A stretch of 64,000 nt of DNA from Alphaproteobacteria bacterium (lineage in GTDB: Bacteria > Pseudomonadota > Alphaproteobacteria > Rs-D84): assembly GCA_017505705.1 (NCBI GenBank), contig JAFVOS010000007.1, forward strand, positions 51,513 to 115,512. The letters are read 5' to 3'. A program made the translations under genes and the position numbers. Each line of letters opens with the position of its first letter. Within the stretch, counting starts at the first letter, position 1. This document shows, piece after piece, positions 17,271-26,008 of this stretch. The notes beneath the pieces were generated by a model, which worked only from the letters and a program-made list of their open reading frames with translations, made no database searches and was not told the DNA's origin.

Positions 17271-17299
17271 CGTGCAAGGGGGGGCAACCCCCTTGTGCA
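17271..17299 (+). promoter_or_regulatory. rpsB-tsf intercistronic hairpin
   Basis: CAAGGGGG (17275-17282) pairs with CCCCCTTG (17288-17295), extended by wobble pairs to about 12 bp, with a 5-nt loop. No T-run follows, so it is not a full terminator. It may stall polymerase, protect the upstream message from 3' exonucleases, or be a processing site. Confidence 0.55.
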
Positions 17300-17335
17300 A
17301 CAAGATTTAAATATTTTAACATTGGGAGAAAACAC

Positions 17336-18205
17336 ATGGCGGAAATTACAACAAAAATGATTCAAGAACTGCGTGAAAAAACATCTGCAGGTATGATGGA
17401 TTGTAAAAAAGCCCTGATGGAAAATGATGGTGATATCCAGGCTGCGGCTGATTGGTTGCGTCAAAAGGGTATCGTAAAGGCTGCGTCAAAAGCAGGTCGT
17501 GTTGCGGCGTCTGGTTTGGTGACAGTTGTTAAATGTGATGACATGGGTTGTGTCGTTGAATTGAATGCAGAAACAGATTTTGTTGCAAAAAATGAAATGT
17601 TCCAGAAATTGGTTTCTGGTGTTGCAAACAAAGCCCTGGAATTGTCTGGTGATTTTGATGCAACAATGGCAGCGGTCAAAGATGATATCGCAGCAACAAT
17701 TGCAACGATTGGTGAAAATATGAACCTGCGTCGTATTGCAACGGTTAAGGGTGACAAAATCTTTACATATATTCACAATGCATTGGTTCCAGGTATGGGA
17801 CAGATTGGTGTGGTGGTTGCAATCAATGGTACAGATGCAAAAATTGATGAAATTGGTTCCAAAATTGCGATGCATATTGCGGCTAATAAACCAGAATTTA
17901 TGACCGTTGCAGACGTTGATCCGGTGGCGGTTGAACGTGAAAAGAAAGTTTTCATTGAATCTGGTGCAACAGCTGGCAAACCAGAAAACATTGTTGAAAA
18001 GATGGTAGAAGGTCGTTTGAAGAAATACTATGGCGAAAGTGTTCTGGAAGAACAGCCATTTGTTATGGATCCATCTAAGACAGTAAAAGAAGTCATCAGC
18101 GAAGCAAATGGTAAATTGTCTGGCTTTGCATACTTTGTATTGGGCGAAGGTATCGAAAAACGTGAAGATAACCTGGCCGATGAAGTTGCAAAAATGTTAG
18201 ATTAA
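17336..18205 (+). CDS. tsf: translation elongation factor Ts
   Basis: A 289-residue EF-Ts, which exchanges GDP for GTP on EF-Tu. The N-terminal UBA-like part reads IQELREKTSAGMMDCKKALMENDGDIQAAADWLRQKG in outline, followed by the conserved ELNAETDFVAKN segment that contacts EF-Tu and the two EF-Ts dimerisation subdomains. GGGAG lies upstream of the ATG. It is second in the rpsB operon and ends in a strong hairpin. Confidence 0.98.
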   Translation: MAEITTKMIQELREKTSAGMMDCKKALMENDGDIQAAADWLRQKGIVKAASKAGRVAASGLVTVVKCDDMGCVVELNAETDFVAKNEMFQKLVSGVANKALELSGDFDATMAAVKDDIAATIATIGENMNLRRIATVKGDKIFTYIHNALVPGMGQIGVVVAINGTDAKIDEIGSKIAMHIAANKPEFMTVADVDPVAVEREKKVFIESGATAGKPENIVEKMVEGRLKKYYGESVLEEQPFVMDPSKTVKEVISEANGKLSGFAYFVLGEGIEKREDNLADEVAKMLD

Positions 18206-18231
18206 TGTTTGATGAATTTTGTTTAAAAGAT

Positions 18232-18262
18232 ATACACCCACCATCGGTGGGTGTGTTTTATT
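18232..18262. terminator. bidirectional terminator between tsf and the M48 gene
   Basis: ACACCCACC (18234-18242) and GGTGGGTGT (18246-18254) form a 9-bp stem with an ATC loop followed by GTTTTATTT. It can serve both convergent genes. Confidence 0.75.
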
Positions 18263-19547
18263 TGATTAAATCGCTGGATTTTATGTATTCTGCGTCTGTG
18301 GGCTTTAAGTGCTGACGTGCACGTTTGGCATGGGTGGTGGCCATGTCTGGGTCGCCAATCAGTGAATAATATTCGGCCATGGCCCATGCGTTTCGACCAG
18401 GATCTGTGTCGCCATAACTGCGTGCCAATACCCAATATGCCAATGGTGTTGGGGCAGATAATATCGAACGCTTGCACAGGGAAATTGCCTGGTCAATGTC
18501 AGATGGTTTTTTGCGTTCTGATAAAACCAGGGCCAGGGCTGTTTCAACCTGGGGGGCAGAACCCAATAAGGTTAATGCATGGCGGTATGCGTCGACACTG
18601 TCGTCATAGTGACCAAACTGATATTCAATATCGCCCAGCAATTCATAAAAATAACCGTTGTTTGGGTGGCGTGATATCAGTGTCTGGGTGCCAATGCGGG
18701 CACCGTCCAGGTTGCCACCACGCATGTTGGCAATTGCACGTGCGTACAGGGCCGCATCTGATTTATCGGCGTATGGATATTTTAGCAAGACTGTTTTAGG
18801 GGCGTCCAGATAGCCAATCAATTTTGCCCGAACCATTTCAAATTCGGGTGTGGTGGTGTCTGGGGTTAGTGGTTGGTGATTGGATAATTGGTCGGTGGCG
18901 TTGTTCAGACGTTCACGTGTTAATGGATGGTTTATACGGGTTGGGTTTATTTTCCCTTCCATGACGCCTGTTTGATCGTGCATCTGTTCAAAGACAGTGA
19001 TAAAACCATGTGGATTTAGGTCGGCCTTAATCATTAAATCAATCCCCAGGTTGTCCGCAATGCGTTCTTCGTCACGTGAAAATGCCATCATTGATTGGGT
19101 TGCAATGCCACCAGAACCAGCTAATACGCCGGCACCCAATGATGGGTTGCCGCCTGCGACCATCAGGCCAATCCCCAGGGCCTGAATTAACATTGTGCGT
19201 TTCATTTCTGCATCCATACGGGCCGATAACTGGGCCATGTGGCCGCCAATTGTATGCCCCAGTTCATGCGCAATAACCGCCTGGAGGGCAGATGGGGTTT
19301 TGATTTGCTTTAACAGGCCAGTGTAAATATAGACATCTTCGCCACCACGAACAAATGCGTTGAAGTCTTCATCATTTACAATATGTATTCGCAACCGATC
19401 TGGCGATATGTTTGCAGCGGTTGCCAGGGGGGTGACCAACTTGGTTAGAATCGTTTCTGTTTCTGTGTCGTTAATCAATGTCGCACCATAAACAGGGGGC
19501 AACAATAATATTGATAATAAAAATAGTACAATTTTACGCACCTGCAA
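18258..19547 (-). CDS. periplasmic M48 zinc metalloprotease with TPR tail (BepA-like)
   Basis: A 429-residue exported protease and chaperone-like factor. A signal peptide (about 1-21) is followed by the M48 catalytic domain with the zinc motif HELGH at 94-98 and the third ligand in DEERIADNLG (about 159-165), with a Gly-rich hydrophobic loop between. The C-terminal half is a run of TPR-like helices (YFYELLGDIEYQFGHYDDSVDAYRHAL in outline). This architecture matches BepA/YfgC, which degrades stalled outer-membrane proteins and helps LptD assembly. Its start lies inside the end of recG (14-base overlap), so it depends on the recG promoter. Confidence 0.9.
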   Translation of the reverse strand: MQVRKIVLFLLSILLLPPVYGATLINDTETETILTKLVTPLATAANISPDRLRIHIVNDEDFNAFVRGGEDVYIYTGLLKQIKTPSALQAVIAHELGHTIGGHMAQLSARMDAEMKRTMLIQALGIGLMVAGGNPSLGAGVLAGSGGIATQSMMAFSRDEERIADNLGIDLMIKADLNPHGFITVFEQMHDQTGVMEGKINPTRINHPLTRERLNNATDQLSNHQPLTPDTTTPEFEMVRAKLIGYLDAPKTVLLKYPYADKSDAALYARAIANMRGGNLDGARIGTQTLISRHPNNGYFYELLGDIEYQFGHYDDSVDAYRHALTLLGSAPQVETALALVLSERKKPSDIDQAISLCKRSILSAPTPLAYWVLARSYGDTDPGRNAWAMAEYYSLIGDPDMATTHAKRARQHLKPTDAEYIKSSDLIK

Positions 19548-21591
19548 TTACCCCACGATTAAAGATATACATCAAATCTGATGTCCAGTTATCCATGTCG
19601 TTATCACGTGCGGCGGTTGCAGCAAGTTTGAATAAATCACGATGTTCACGATAATCAACAAAGTGATATTGAATCCATCCGCTTTGTCGGGTGCCCATTA
19701 ATTCACCCACACCACGCATCATTAAATCTTGTTCAGCGATTACAAATCCATCATCTGTTTCGCACAGTACGTCCAGACGCTTTAATCCATCGTCTGACAG
19801 GTTGTTCCCAAATATTAGAACGCAATACGATTGTGTGTTGCCACGCCCAACACGACCACGTAATTGATGTAATGCCGCCAGACCAAAACGTTCTGCATTC
19901 TCGATTACGATAATAGAGGCACGTGGAACGTCAATGCCAACCTCAATCACAGTGGTGGCGACCAAGATTTGCATGTCAGAATTGTTGTCTGCAAATTTTT
20001 CCATAACCGTATCACGCTGTTTTTTGTCCATTTGGCCATGAACCAAGCCCGCAGTTGGAAATTGTTCGCACAGCATTTTGTGGCGTTCAACAACAGCAGT
20101 CATATTGGTGTCGATGTTATCTGAATCTTCGACCAGGGGGCATACCCAAAATACCTTGGCCCCGCTGTTAATTTGTGGGCGCAGGCGCTCAATCAATTCA
20201 TTTATGCGCATCATTGGCAATTTGGTTGTCTTGATTGGTTTGCGCCCGGCTGGCTTTTGGTTTATTATTGATACGTCCATGTCGCCATATATGGTCATTG
20301 ACAATGTGCGTGGAATTGGTGTTGCAGATAATGCCAATAAATCTGGATTATTGCCTTTTTGACGCAGGGATTCACGTTGGGCGACCCCAAAACGATGCTG
20401 TTCGTCAATAATAACCAAACCCAAATCTTTGTATTCAACATCGGCAGAAAACAAAGCGTGGGTGCCAATAATTAAACGTGTGCGTCCAGATTTTAATGAT
20501 ATTAATTTTTCACGACGTGATACGCCTTTGTCACGACCTGTTAAAATTTCGCAGACAATCCCCAGGTTGTCACACATGGGTTTTAATTTCGTATAGTGTT
20601 GTTGCGCCAATGTATCGGTTGGGGCCAATAATGCAGTACATGCCCCGGTTTCTGCCATTTTTGTTGCAGCAGCCATTGCGACAATGGTTTTTCCACTGCC
20701 AACATCGCCCTGAACCAGGCGCATCATTGGAAATTCTTGGCGCATGTCGTGGAATATTTCGTCACAAGTGCGTTTTTGGGCGTCTGTCATTTCAAATGGC
20801 AGATTTGCATAAAAACGCTCCATCAGGTTATAACGTATTGGGCGTATTGGACGCTTGTTGCGTATATCTGATCTGTTGCGACGACTGATTACAATGGCAG
20901 ATTGATGGGCCAGCAATTCACAGTATGCTAATTTTGCCATGTATGTCGCATTGGGTAATAAATCACTGCCAGATTGTGGAAAGTGAATATGGTGCAGTGC
21001 ATCAAAGAATTCGTGTATGCGTTCGTCGGGTTCGGCGGCGATTTTATCAGGCAAAACCGCAAAAATCTGGTCACGTATGTTGGCAAATGTTTTTTGGGTT
21101 AATCCTTCGCCGGCCGGGTAGATGGCCTGGATTGTTGGGATTTTTGATGCGTTTTGTAATTCTTCGATAAAGTCAGGGTGGTTTATGGTTGGGCGGTTGC
21201 TGCGTTCCAGTTTCCCAGATATCATTCGCCATTGCCCAATGGGCATCTTTTTTAGCCAGTATTCCAAATAATTTGAATTAAAAAATTGAATTATGACCGA
21301 ATTGCCGGCTTTGTCATTACATATAATTTGTGTGGGGCGACGTCGGCCACGAAAAAATCCGCCATTCTTGTGACTTTTTATCATTAATGGAATGGTTATG
21401 GTGTCGCCAGGTGTGACGTCCATTACATTATCGGTGATATCGCGCGCACGTACATATGATGGGCGGTGTAATAAAAAATCTAGCACACGACGTCCCCCCA
21501 GAACATCGTCCAGACGTGCCGCCAGGACGGGCCCCACGCCCTTGATAAATTGCAGGTCTGTATTTAAAAAGTCTGTTAATTCTTTCTTCAT
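19534..21591 (-). CDS. recG: ATP-dependent DNA helicase RecG
   Basis: A 685-residue branch-migration helicase that remodels stalled forks. An N-terminal wedge/OB domain (about 1-200) precedes the helicase core: Walker A GDVGSGKT, DEQH box (IDEQHRFG), motif III SATPIPRT, and C-terminal motifs ATTVIEVGIDVP and QLRGRVGRG. Length fits the family. No Shine-Dalgarno precedes ATG 21591. Instead a -10 box ends 8 bases before it, so the mRNA is probably leaderless. It is cotranscribed with the overlapping M48 protease gene. Confidence 0.97.
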   Translation of the reverse strand: MKKELTDFLNTDLQFIKGVGPVLAARLDDVLGGRRVLDFLLHRPSYVRARDITDNVMDVTPGDTITIPLMIKSHKNGGFFRGRRRPTQIICNDKAGNSVIIQFFNSNYLEYWLKKMPIGQWRMISGKLERSNRPTINHPDFIEELQNASKIPTIQAIYPAGEGLTQKTFANIRDQIFAVLPDKIAAEPDERIHEFFDALHHIHFPQSGSDLLPNATYMAKLAYCELLAHQSAIVISRRNRSDIRNKRPIRPIRYNLMERFYANLPFEMTDAQKRTCDEIFHDMRQEFPMMRLVQGDVGSGKTIVAMAAATKMAETGACTALLAPTDTLAQQHYTKLKPMCDNLGIVCEILTGRDKGVSRREKLISLKSGRTRLIIGTHALFSADVEYKDLGLVIIDEQHRFGVAQRESLRQKGNNPDLLALSATPIPRTLSMTIYGDMDVSIINQKPAGRKPIKTTKLPMMRINELIERLRPQINSGAKVFWVCPLVEDSDNIDTNMTAVVERHKMLCEQFPTAGLVHGQMDKKQRDTVMEKFADNNSDMQILVATTVIEVGIDVPRASIIVIENAERFGLAALHQLRGRVGRGNTQSYCVLIFGNNLSDDGLKRLDVLCETDDGFVIAEQDLMMRGVGELMGTRQSGWIQYHFVDYREHRDLFKLAATAARDNDMDNWTSDLMYIFNRGVIAGA

Positions 21592-21599
21592 ATGTTTTA

Positions 21600-21628
21600 A
21601 ATTTAGTGAATTTTAACTAAATATTCAA
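21600..21628 (-). promoter_or_regulatory. recG promoter, leaderless type
   Basis: On the minus strand TTGAAT (21628-21623), 17 bp, TAAATT (21605-21600), then 8 nt to ATG 21591. The predicted start falls at or next to the initiation codon. Confidence 0.55.
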
Positions 21629-21630
21629 TA

Positions 21631-21656
21631 GAAAACCCGCCAATCGGCGGGAAAAA
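21631..21656 (-). terminator. bamD terminator
   Basis: CCCGCC (21636-21641) and GGCGGG (21646-21651) pair around a 4-nt loop, with TTTTC following on the minus strand. Confidence 0.65.
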
Positions 21657-21660
21657 GTTT

Positions 21661-22386
21661 TTATTTTAATTTTTTTGTCCATTCATTGTCTGGAAAGTTT
21701 AATTTTAGCATATCGGTATAGCCCTGGGCCTGATCCGGCAGACCAATTGCAGTATAGCATTCGGTCAGGCGGAATAATGCCTCAGGTGTCATGACTGTTT
21801 CTTGGGCGCCAGATACAATTGATTGCAGACGTGAAATTGCACTGGGCCAGTTTTCACGTGCCATGTCGTTGCGGGCAGAATACATAACTTTGCCGGCAAT
21901 ATAGTTCTTTAAGATGATAATTTTGTTTTCTGCGTTTTTTGCATATGGACTGCGTGGAAAGCGTTTGATCAGGTTTTGAAATTCTGCCAATGCGTACGCA
22001 GACATACCGGGTTCACGACGTACATCACTGACCTGGCGGTAATAGCACATGCCACGCAGGTACATCATATAGGCTGCGTCTTGGTGGCCAGGATGAAAGC
22101 GCATGTATCTGTCAATTGCAAGGATTGCGCTGGCAAAATCGTTGTCTAGATAGTATGAATATGCACTCATTACCAGGGCGTCGGGTGCAAATTCATGTGA
22201 TGGGTACTGGGCTTCTGCCTTTTGAAATTCTTGGGCGGCCATCTCATAATTTTCATCGTTAAGTTCGTTGTATGCTGTTTCATATATTTTTGCCAATGGT
22301 TGCTGGACAACGATTTCGTTGTCTGGTGTGCCAGCGCACGAGCATAAAGCAATTGCACAACAGATGAATGTTAATAGTTTCTTCAT
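21661..22386 (-). CDS. bamD: outer-membrane assembly lipoprotein BamD
   Basis: A 241-residue lipoprotein. The signal peptide ends in the lipobox LCSC with the acylated Cys at 17. The mature part is five TPR-like repeats (YNELNDENYEMAAQEFQKAEAQYP and similar), the BamD scaffold that sits on BamA and helps insert beta-barrels in the outer membrane. Motif YMRFHPGHQDAAYMMYLRG is typical. The ATG is preceded by AGGA. It diverges from murJ across a 52-bp gap. BamE of the same complex is encoded at 48122. Confidence 0.93.
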   Translation of the reverse strand: MKKLLTFICCAIALCSCAGTPDNEIVVQQPLAKIYETAYNELNDENYEMAAQEFQKAEAQYPSHEFAPDALVMSAYSYYLDNDFASAILAIDRYMRFHPGHQDAAYMMYLRGMCYYRQVSDVRREPGMSAYALAEFQNLIKRFPRSPYAKNAENKIIILKNYIAGKVMYSARNDMARENWPSAISRLQSIVSGAQETVMTPEALFRLTECYTAIGLPDQAQGYTDMLKLNFPDNEWTKKLK

Positions 22387-22401
22387 GAATTTATTCCTGT
22401 C

Positions 22402-22431
22402 TTGATTTTCTTTTGGTAAACGCAGTATAAT
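22402..22431 (+). promoter_or_regulatory. murJ promoter, leaderless type
   Basis: TTGATT (22402-22407), 18 bp, TATAAT (22426-22431), then exactly 7 nt to ATG 22439, with no Shine-Dalgarno. Transcription should start at the A of the ATG. Confidence 0.65.
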
Positions 22432-22438
22432 CTAAACC

Positions 22439-23899
22439 ATGAAACTAGGCAAACATATTTTCGGGGTAGGTGCCATGACAGGCATCAGTCGCATATTCGG
22501 ATTTATTCGGGATATGTTGATTGCACGTGTGTTGGGGGCGGGGCGACTGTCTGACATATTCTTGGCGGCGTTCAAATTGCCGAATTTATTTCGTGATTTA
22601 TTGGGTGAAGGGGCGTTGTCTGCAATATTTATCCCAATGTATACTGATTTAAAAAAAGATGATGGGTTTGCTAAAAATGTGTTTTCGTGGTTAATGGTTG
22701 TGTTGTTGGGCATAACTGTTTTGTTTGAAATTTTTATGCCTTTTGTTATTTGGGGGCTGGCACCGGGATTCGATGCGGATCCAGGTAAAATAGAGATGAC
22801 CATTACAATTGCACGTATAATGTTTGTGTATGTGATATTTGTTTGTGGGGCGGCGTTTCTGTCTGCGATTCTGAATGCTTTTTCTAGGTTTTTGTTGGCT
22901 GCGTTTATGCCAGTGTTGTTGAATGTTATGCTGATTGGGGCGTTGTTGTGTGCAATGTTCTGGGGAACAGAAAATGTTCTGTATTTAATGGCTGGGACAG
23001 TGGTTGTATCTGGTGTTGTTCAGTTCTCAATTCTGTGGGGGCGCATTCGCAGACGGCATTTTGGGTTGCGTTTGGTGGTGCCACGTGTGACGCCTGGGAT
23101 AAAAAGTGTGTTTAAACGCCTGGGGGTTAGTTTGGTTGGAACTGGGTTTTATCAGATTACGATAATTATTGGTACATTTGTCGCCAGCTTTCAAAGTGGG
23201 GCGGTGTCTTGGCTGTATTATTCAGACAGAATTGTTCAGCTGCCATTTGCGATGATTGGATTGGCGGTGGGTACGGTATTAATGTCCTCGATTTCAAATG
23301 CGCTGGCAGATAAAAATATGCGCAGTGTATATATTCAGCAGAACTCTTCGATGCGGCGATCTTTGATGTTGATTTTTCCATGCGTGGTGGGGTTGTTGGT
23401 GCTGGCGGAACCAATAATTCGATTCTTGTTTGAATATGGTGCGTGGACAGCGGCATCGACAACGGCGGTGGCAAATGCAATTGTTATCCAGGTGTTGGTG
23501 TTGCCAGCGATGTTGGTCAGTCAGATTTACAGTAAAACACTGTATGCGGCACAGGATGTAAAAACACCGGTTAAGACCAGTATGGTATCATTGGGGGTGG
23601 CGGCTGTTTTATATTTAGTATTGTTCCCAATTGTTGGATATTTGGCAATTCCGATTGGTGTTGTTATCAGCGGGTATCTGAAAAATTATTTGCTGGGGCG
23701 TGTGTGCAGAAAGCGGGCGTTGGTAAATCATGATGTGCGAACATGGCGGGCCATTATTGCATTTGGTTTGTGGGCGGCAATTGTTGGAATGGGGTTGCGT
23801 TTGGTGCCGATAACCAGTATTTGGATGCTGGGGGGGGCAATTGCAGGATATGCGATTGTTTATTTGCCAGGGGCGTATATTATAGATAGAAAAATTTAG
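22439..23899 (+). CDS. murJ: lipid II flippase MurJ (MviN)
   Basis: A 486-residue inner-membrane protein with about 13-14 transmembrane helices, slightly shorter than the usual 510-530. The N-terminus (GVGAMTGISRIFGFIRDMLIARVLGAGRLSD in outline) is the MurJ signature, and the conserved cavity motif FRDLLGEGALSAIFIP follows. It flips lipid II to the periplasm for the PBPs, two of which are encoded nearby. ATG 22439 has no ribosome-binding site and lies 7 bases after a -10 box. Confidence 0.95.
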   Translation: MKLGKHIFGVGAMTGISRIFGFIRDMLIARVLGAGRLSDIFLAAFKLPNLFRDLLGEGALSAIFIPMYTDLKKDDGFAKNVFSWLMVVLLGITVLFEIFMPFVIWGLAPGFDADPGKIEMTITIARIMFVYVIFVCGAAFLSAILNAFSRFLLAAFMPVLLNVMLIGALLCAMFWGTENVLYLMAGTVVVSGVVQFSILWGRIRRRHFGLRLVVPRVTPGIKSVFKRLGVSLVGTGFYQITIIIGTFVASFQSGAVSWLYYSDRIVQLPFAMIGLAVGTVLMSSISNALADKNMRSVYIQQNSSMRRSLMLIFPCVVGLLVLAEPIIRFLFEYGAWTAASTTAVANAIVIQVLVLPAMLVSQIYSKTLYAAQDVKTPVKTSMVSLGVAAVLYLVLFPIVGYLAIPIGVVISGYLKNYLLGRVCRKRALVNHDVRTWRAIIAFGLWAAIVGMGLRLVPITSIWMLGGAIAGYAIVYLPGAYIIDRKI

Positions 23900-23911
23900 T
23901 CAAAATAAAAT

Positions 23912-23940
23912 TTGAATCAAGGGCTTGTTTATGATAAAAT
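23912..23940 (+). promoter_or_regulatory. promoter of the rlpA-like gene
   Basis: TTGAAT (23912-23917), 17 bp, TAAAAT (23935-23940). The leader of about 27 nt contains AAGGAG. Confidence 0.6.
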
Positions 23941-23973
23941 ACAATCATAAAAGAATGTAAGGAGTCCTTAGTC

Positions 23974-24873
23974 ATGAAAAAAATAATTTCCTTGGCGGTG
24001 TTGACCGCATTGGTTTCTGGGTGTGCTGATCTTAGCACCACGTCAAATCCAAATGGATATGCAGCAGATGGTTTCGGTGAAGAAGTTCTGGTTACAGAAT
24101 CTGCGGAACAATCATTGAATAATGAAGCATATTTGATGGCCCCTGCGCCAAAGTATTATATTGGTACAGCTTACAAGGTTGAAGATGTTCAATATATCCC
24201 AGTTGAAGATATGTCATATAATCAGGCTGGTTTTGCGGGCGTTATCCCAACAGAATTGAATGGAACCAAGACAAGCAATGGTGAAGTTTTTGATGTTAAT
24301 CAAATGGTTGCAACCAGTAAGGTATTGCCTTTGCCAACGATTGTACGTGTGACAAATTTGGACAATGGTCAGTCTGTGGTTGTGCGTGTAAATAATCGTG
24401 GACCATTTGTAAATACACGTATTATGGATTTGTCCCCAGCAGCAGCACAAAGAATTGGTCTGCGTGGTCAGGGTAAAATCCAGGTTCAGGTATTGGCAAA
24501 AGAATCAACAGCGGTTAAGGATGCAACATTGGGGGCAACAGTGCCACAGCAACCAGAACCAGTTGCAGCACCTGCACCAGCAGTGGCGGAACCAGTTGCA
24601 GTTGAACCAGCACCTGCAGCACCAGTTGCAACAGGGGATTACAGTGTTCAGGTCGCAGCGTTCTATGCAGAAGACAGTGCAACATCATTGGCAAATCGCA
24701 TGAAAACATATGGTGATGCGGTTGTTGTGACAGAAGGGGATATGTATAAGGTACGTATCATTAATCTGGATGCAACCCAGGCACGTGGTGTGATTGATGC
24801 ATTGCGCAATAATGAAGGTATGGCGCCAGGTTTGTTGAAATCTGGTCGCTGGGTGAATGCAGACAGTATTTAA
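23974..24873 (+). CDS. rlpA: RlpA-like septal-ring lipoprotein (DPBB + SPOR)
   Basis: A 299-residue lipoprotein with lipobox VSGC (Cys17). A double-psi beta-barrel occupies about residues 95-170 (GTKTSNGEVFDVNQM; VVVRVNNRGPF; RIMDLSPAAAQRIGL), then a Pro/Ala/Val-rich linker, then a C-terminal SPOR domain (DYSVQVAAFYAEDSATSLANRM in outline) that binds denuded septal glycan. RlpA proteins are lytic transglycosylases in some species; activity is not provable here. The Asp of the DPBB motif is present. It has its own promoter and AAGGAG site and ends in a strong hairpin. Confidence 0.9.
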   Translation: MKKIISLAVLTALVSGCADLSTTSNPNGYAADGFGEEVLVTESAEQSLNNEAYLMAPAPKYYIGTAYKVEDVQYIPVEDMSYNQAGFAGVIPTELNGTKTSNGEVFDVNQMVATSKVLPLPTIVRVTNLDNGQSVVVRVNNRGPFVNTRIMDLSPAAAQRIGLRGQGKIQVQVLAKESTAVKDATLGATVPQQPEPVAAPAPAVAEPVAVEPAPAAPVATGDYSVQVAAFYAEDSATSLANRMKTYGDAVVVTEGDMYKVRIINLDATQARGVIDALRNNEGMAPGLLKSGRWVNADSI

Positions 24874-24891
24874 TATAATTGTTTGAATAAA

Positions 24892-24917
24892 AATCCCCCA
24901 AAGTTGGGGGATTTTTA
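24892..24917. terminator. bidirectional terminator after rlpA
   Basis: AATCCCCC and GGGGGATT (24893-24912) form the stem, with T-runs on both sides. It sits between rlpA and the convergent gene ending at 24915. Confidence 0.8.
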
Positions 24918-25730
24918 TTTTTGTTTTTGTAAATAGCTGCCTGGACCTGATTTTGTAATTTGATGTACATCAAACCAGGTCTTGATGCTGCGTGATAATT
25001 CCGTCATTATATTCCCAAAATCTGGGTGACCAGCCAAACGTTCCCATAAAATTGGAAATTTGGATGGGTCTTTCTGGGATTTGAATTCGTTCAGCATTTC
25101 ACGAACTGATGCAGATGTAGATATTCTGGAAAATAAACCAGACATAAGCGAGCTGATGTCAAAACAAGTGTTCAGACGATTTAATGTTGGTAAGTATTCA
25201 TTCATGCTGAAATTGGCGTCATAATTCCGGGCGAACAGTTCGCTGGCATTAGATATTGGCAAAATGTTTTGAAATTCAGTTCGATTTTCTTTGTTTAGTC
25301 TTGAATACATGTTGTTCAGAAAACAACGGAAGTTTTGACTTAATTTATTATAATCGCCGACCGTTCTATACAGACAGTGGCCTGACATTGTCAGGTTCAT
25401 GTCATATGTTTTGGTAAATACGTTGTCCAAGTCGCCAGATGAATAGACTTCTATCCATTGATGAGAACGCAATGCATTCCAGACCTTGTCCGGCAAATTT
25501 TTTAAATTTTCAGGTAATTTACGTGCACAGAATGCCCCGTATGACAGCCATATAAATAATAACAGGGTGCAGTTTCTGTTGGCCAGCATGTTTTTTAGTG
25601 CCTTTGGATGTGCGCTTAACAGGTCGCATACCTGGGTCAGATACCAGTTTGCGGGCATTGGTAATATTTCTGTTTCAAAGCGGCCAGGCGTTAACTGGTC
25701 AATTGTGATTGTTGCATCTTTGGTTATCAT
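24915..25730 (-). CDS. uncharacterised 271-residue protein
   Basis: A mostly alpha-helical protein without signal peptide or repeat. One hydrophobic stretch (CTLLLFIWLSYGAFC, about residues 54-68) could be a buried helix or a single membrane segment. The start at ATG 25730 is preceded by AAGGAT. No catalytic motif or family is recognised. It is monocistronic, convergent with rlpA and divergent from the RNase J gene. It could be a lineage-specific cytoplasmic or secreted effector-like protein, but nothing in the sequence proves that. Confidence 0.7.
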   Translation of the reverse strand: MITKDATITIDQLTPGRFETEILPMPANWYLTQVCDLLSAHPKALKNMLANRNCTLLLFIWLSYGAFCARKLPENLKNLPDKVWNALRSHQWIEVYSSGDLDNVFTKTYDMNLTMSGHCLYRTVGDYNKLSQNFRCFLNNMYSRLNKENRTEFQNILPISNASELFARNYDANFSMNEYLPTLNRLNTCFDISSLMSGLFSRISTSASVREMLNEFKSQKDPSKFPILWERLAGHPDFGNIMTELSRSIKTWFDVHQITKSGPGSYLQKQK

Positions 25731-25802
25731 GCTAATGATCCTTATGTTTATATCTAATATTGTAGTGCAAAAATAATATTTGTCAACTTTTATTTATATT
25801 TC

Positions 25803-25831
25803 TTGCATGTTATGAAATAAAGTAGTAATAT
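25803..25831 (+). promoter_or_regulatory. promoter of the RNase J gene
   Basis: TTGCAT (25803-25808), 17 bp, TAATAT (25826-25831), giving a start near 25838. Confidence 0.55.
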
Positions 25832-25837
25832 TAACTG

Positions 25838-26008
25838 GGTGACAGGTTTGTTTGTCAACTGAAATTATTCCCATGTCTTTATTAACAATAATAAAATACC
25901 ATGGGTATGGCGCATGGCCACAGATTCACTACCAATAGAGAGTTTTTCTTTATTAGCAATGAATTGACGGCCATGCATATGTAAAATATAAAAAAGGATT
26001 TATTATAA
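25838..26008 (+). promoter_or_regulatory. long structured 5' leader of the RNase J gene
   Basis: About 170 nt without a convincing ORF. It contains TGACA..TGTCA (hairpin near 25840-25857), a CCATG..CATGG hairpin (about 25899-25917), and a perfect 8-bp inverted repeat GCATGGCC (25912-25919) / GGCCATGC (25969-25976) whose long-range stem would compete with the smaller hairpin. AAGGAT precedes the start codon. RNase autoregulation through leader structure is known for RNase E; here it is only a possibility. Confidence 0.4.
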
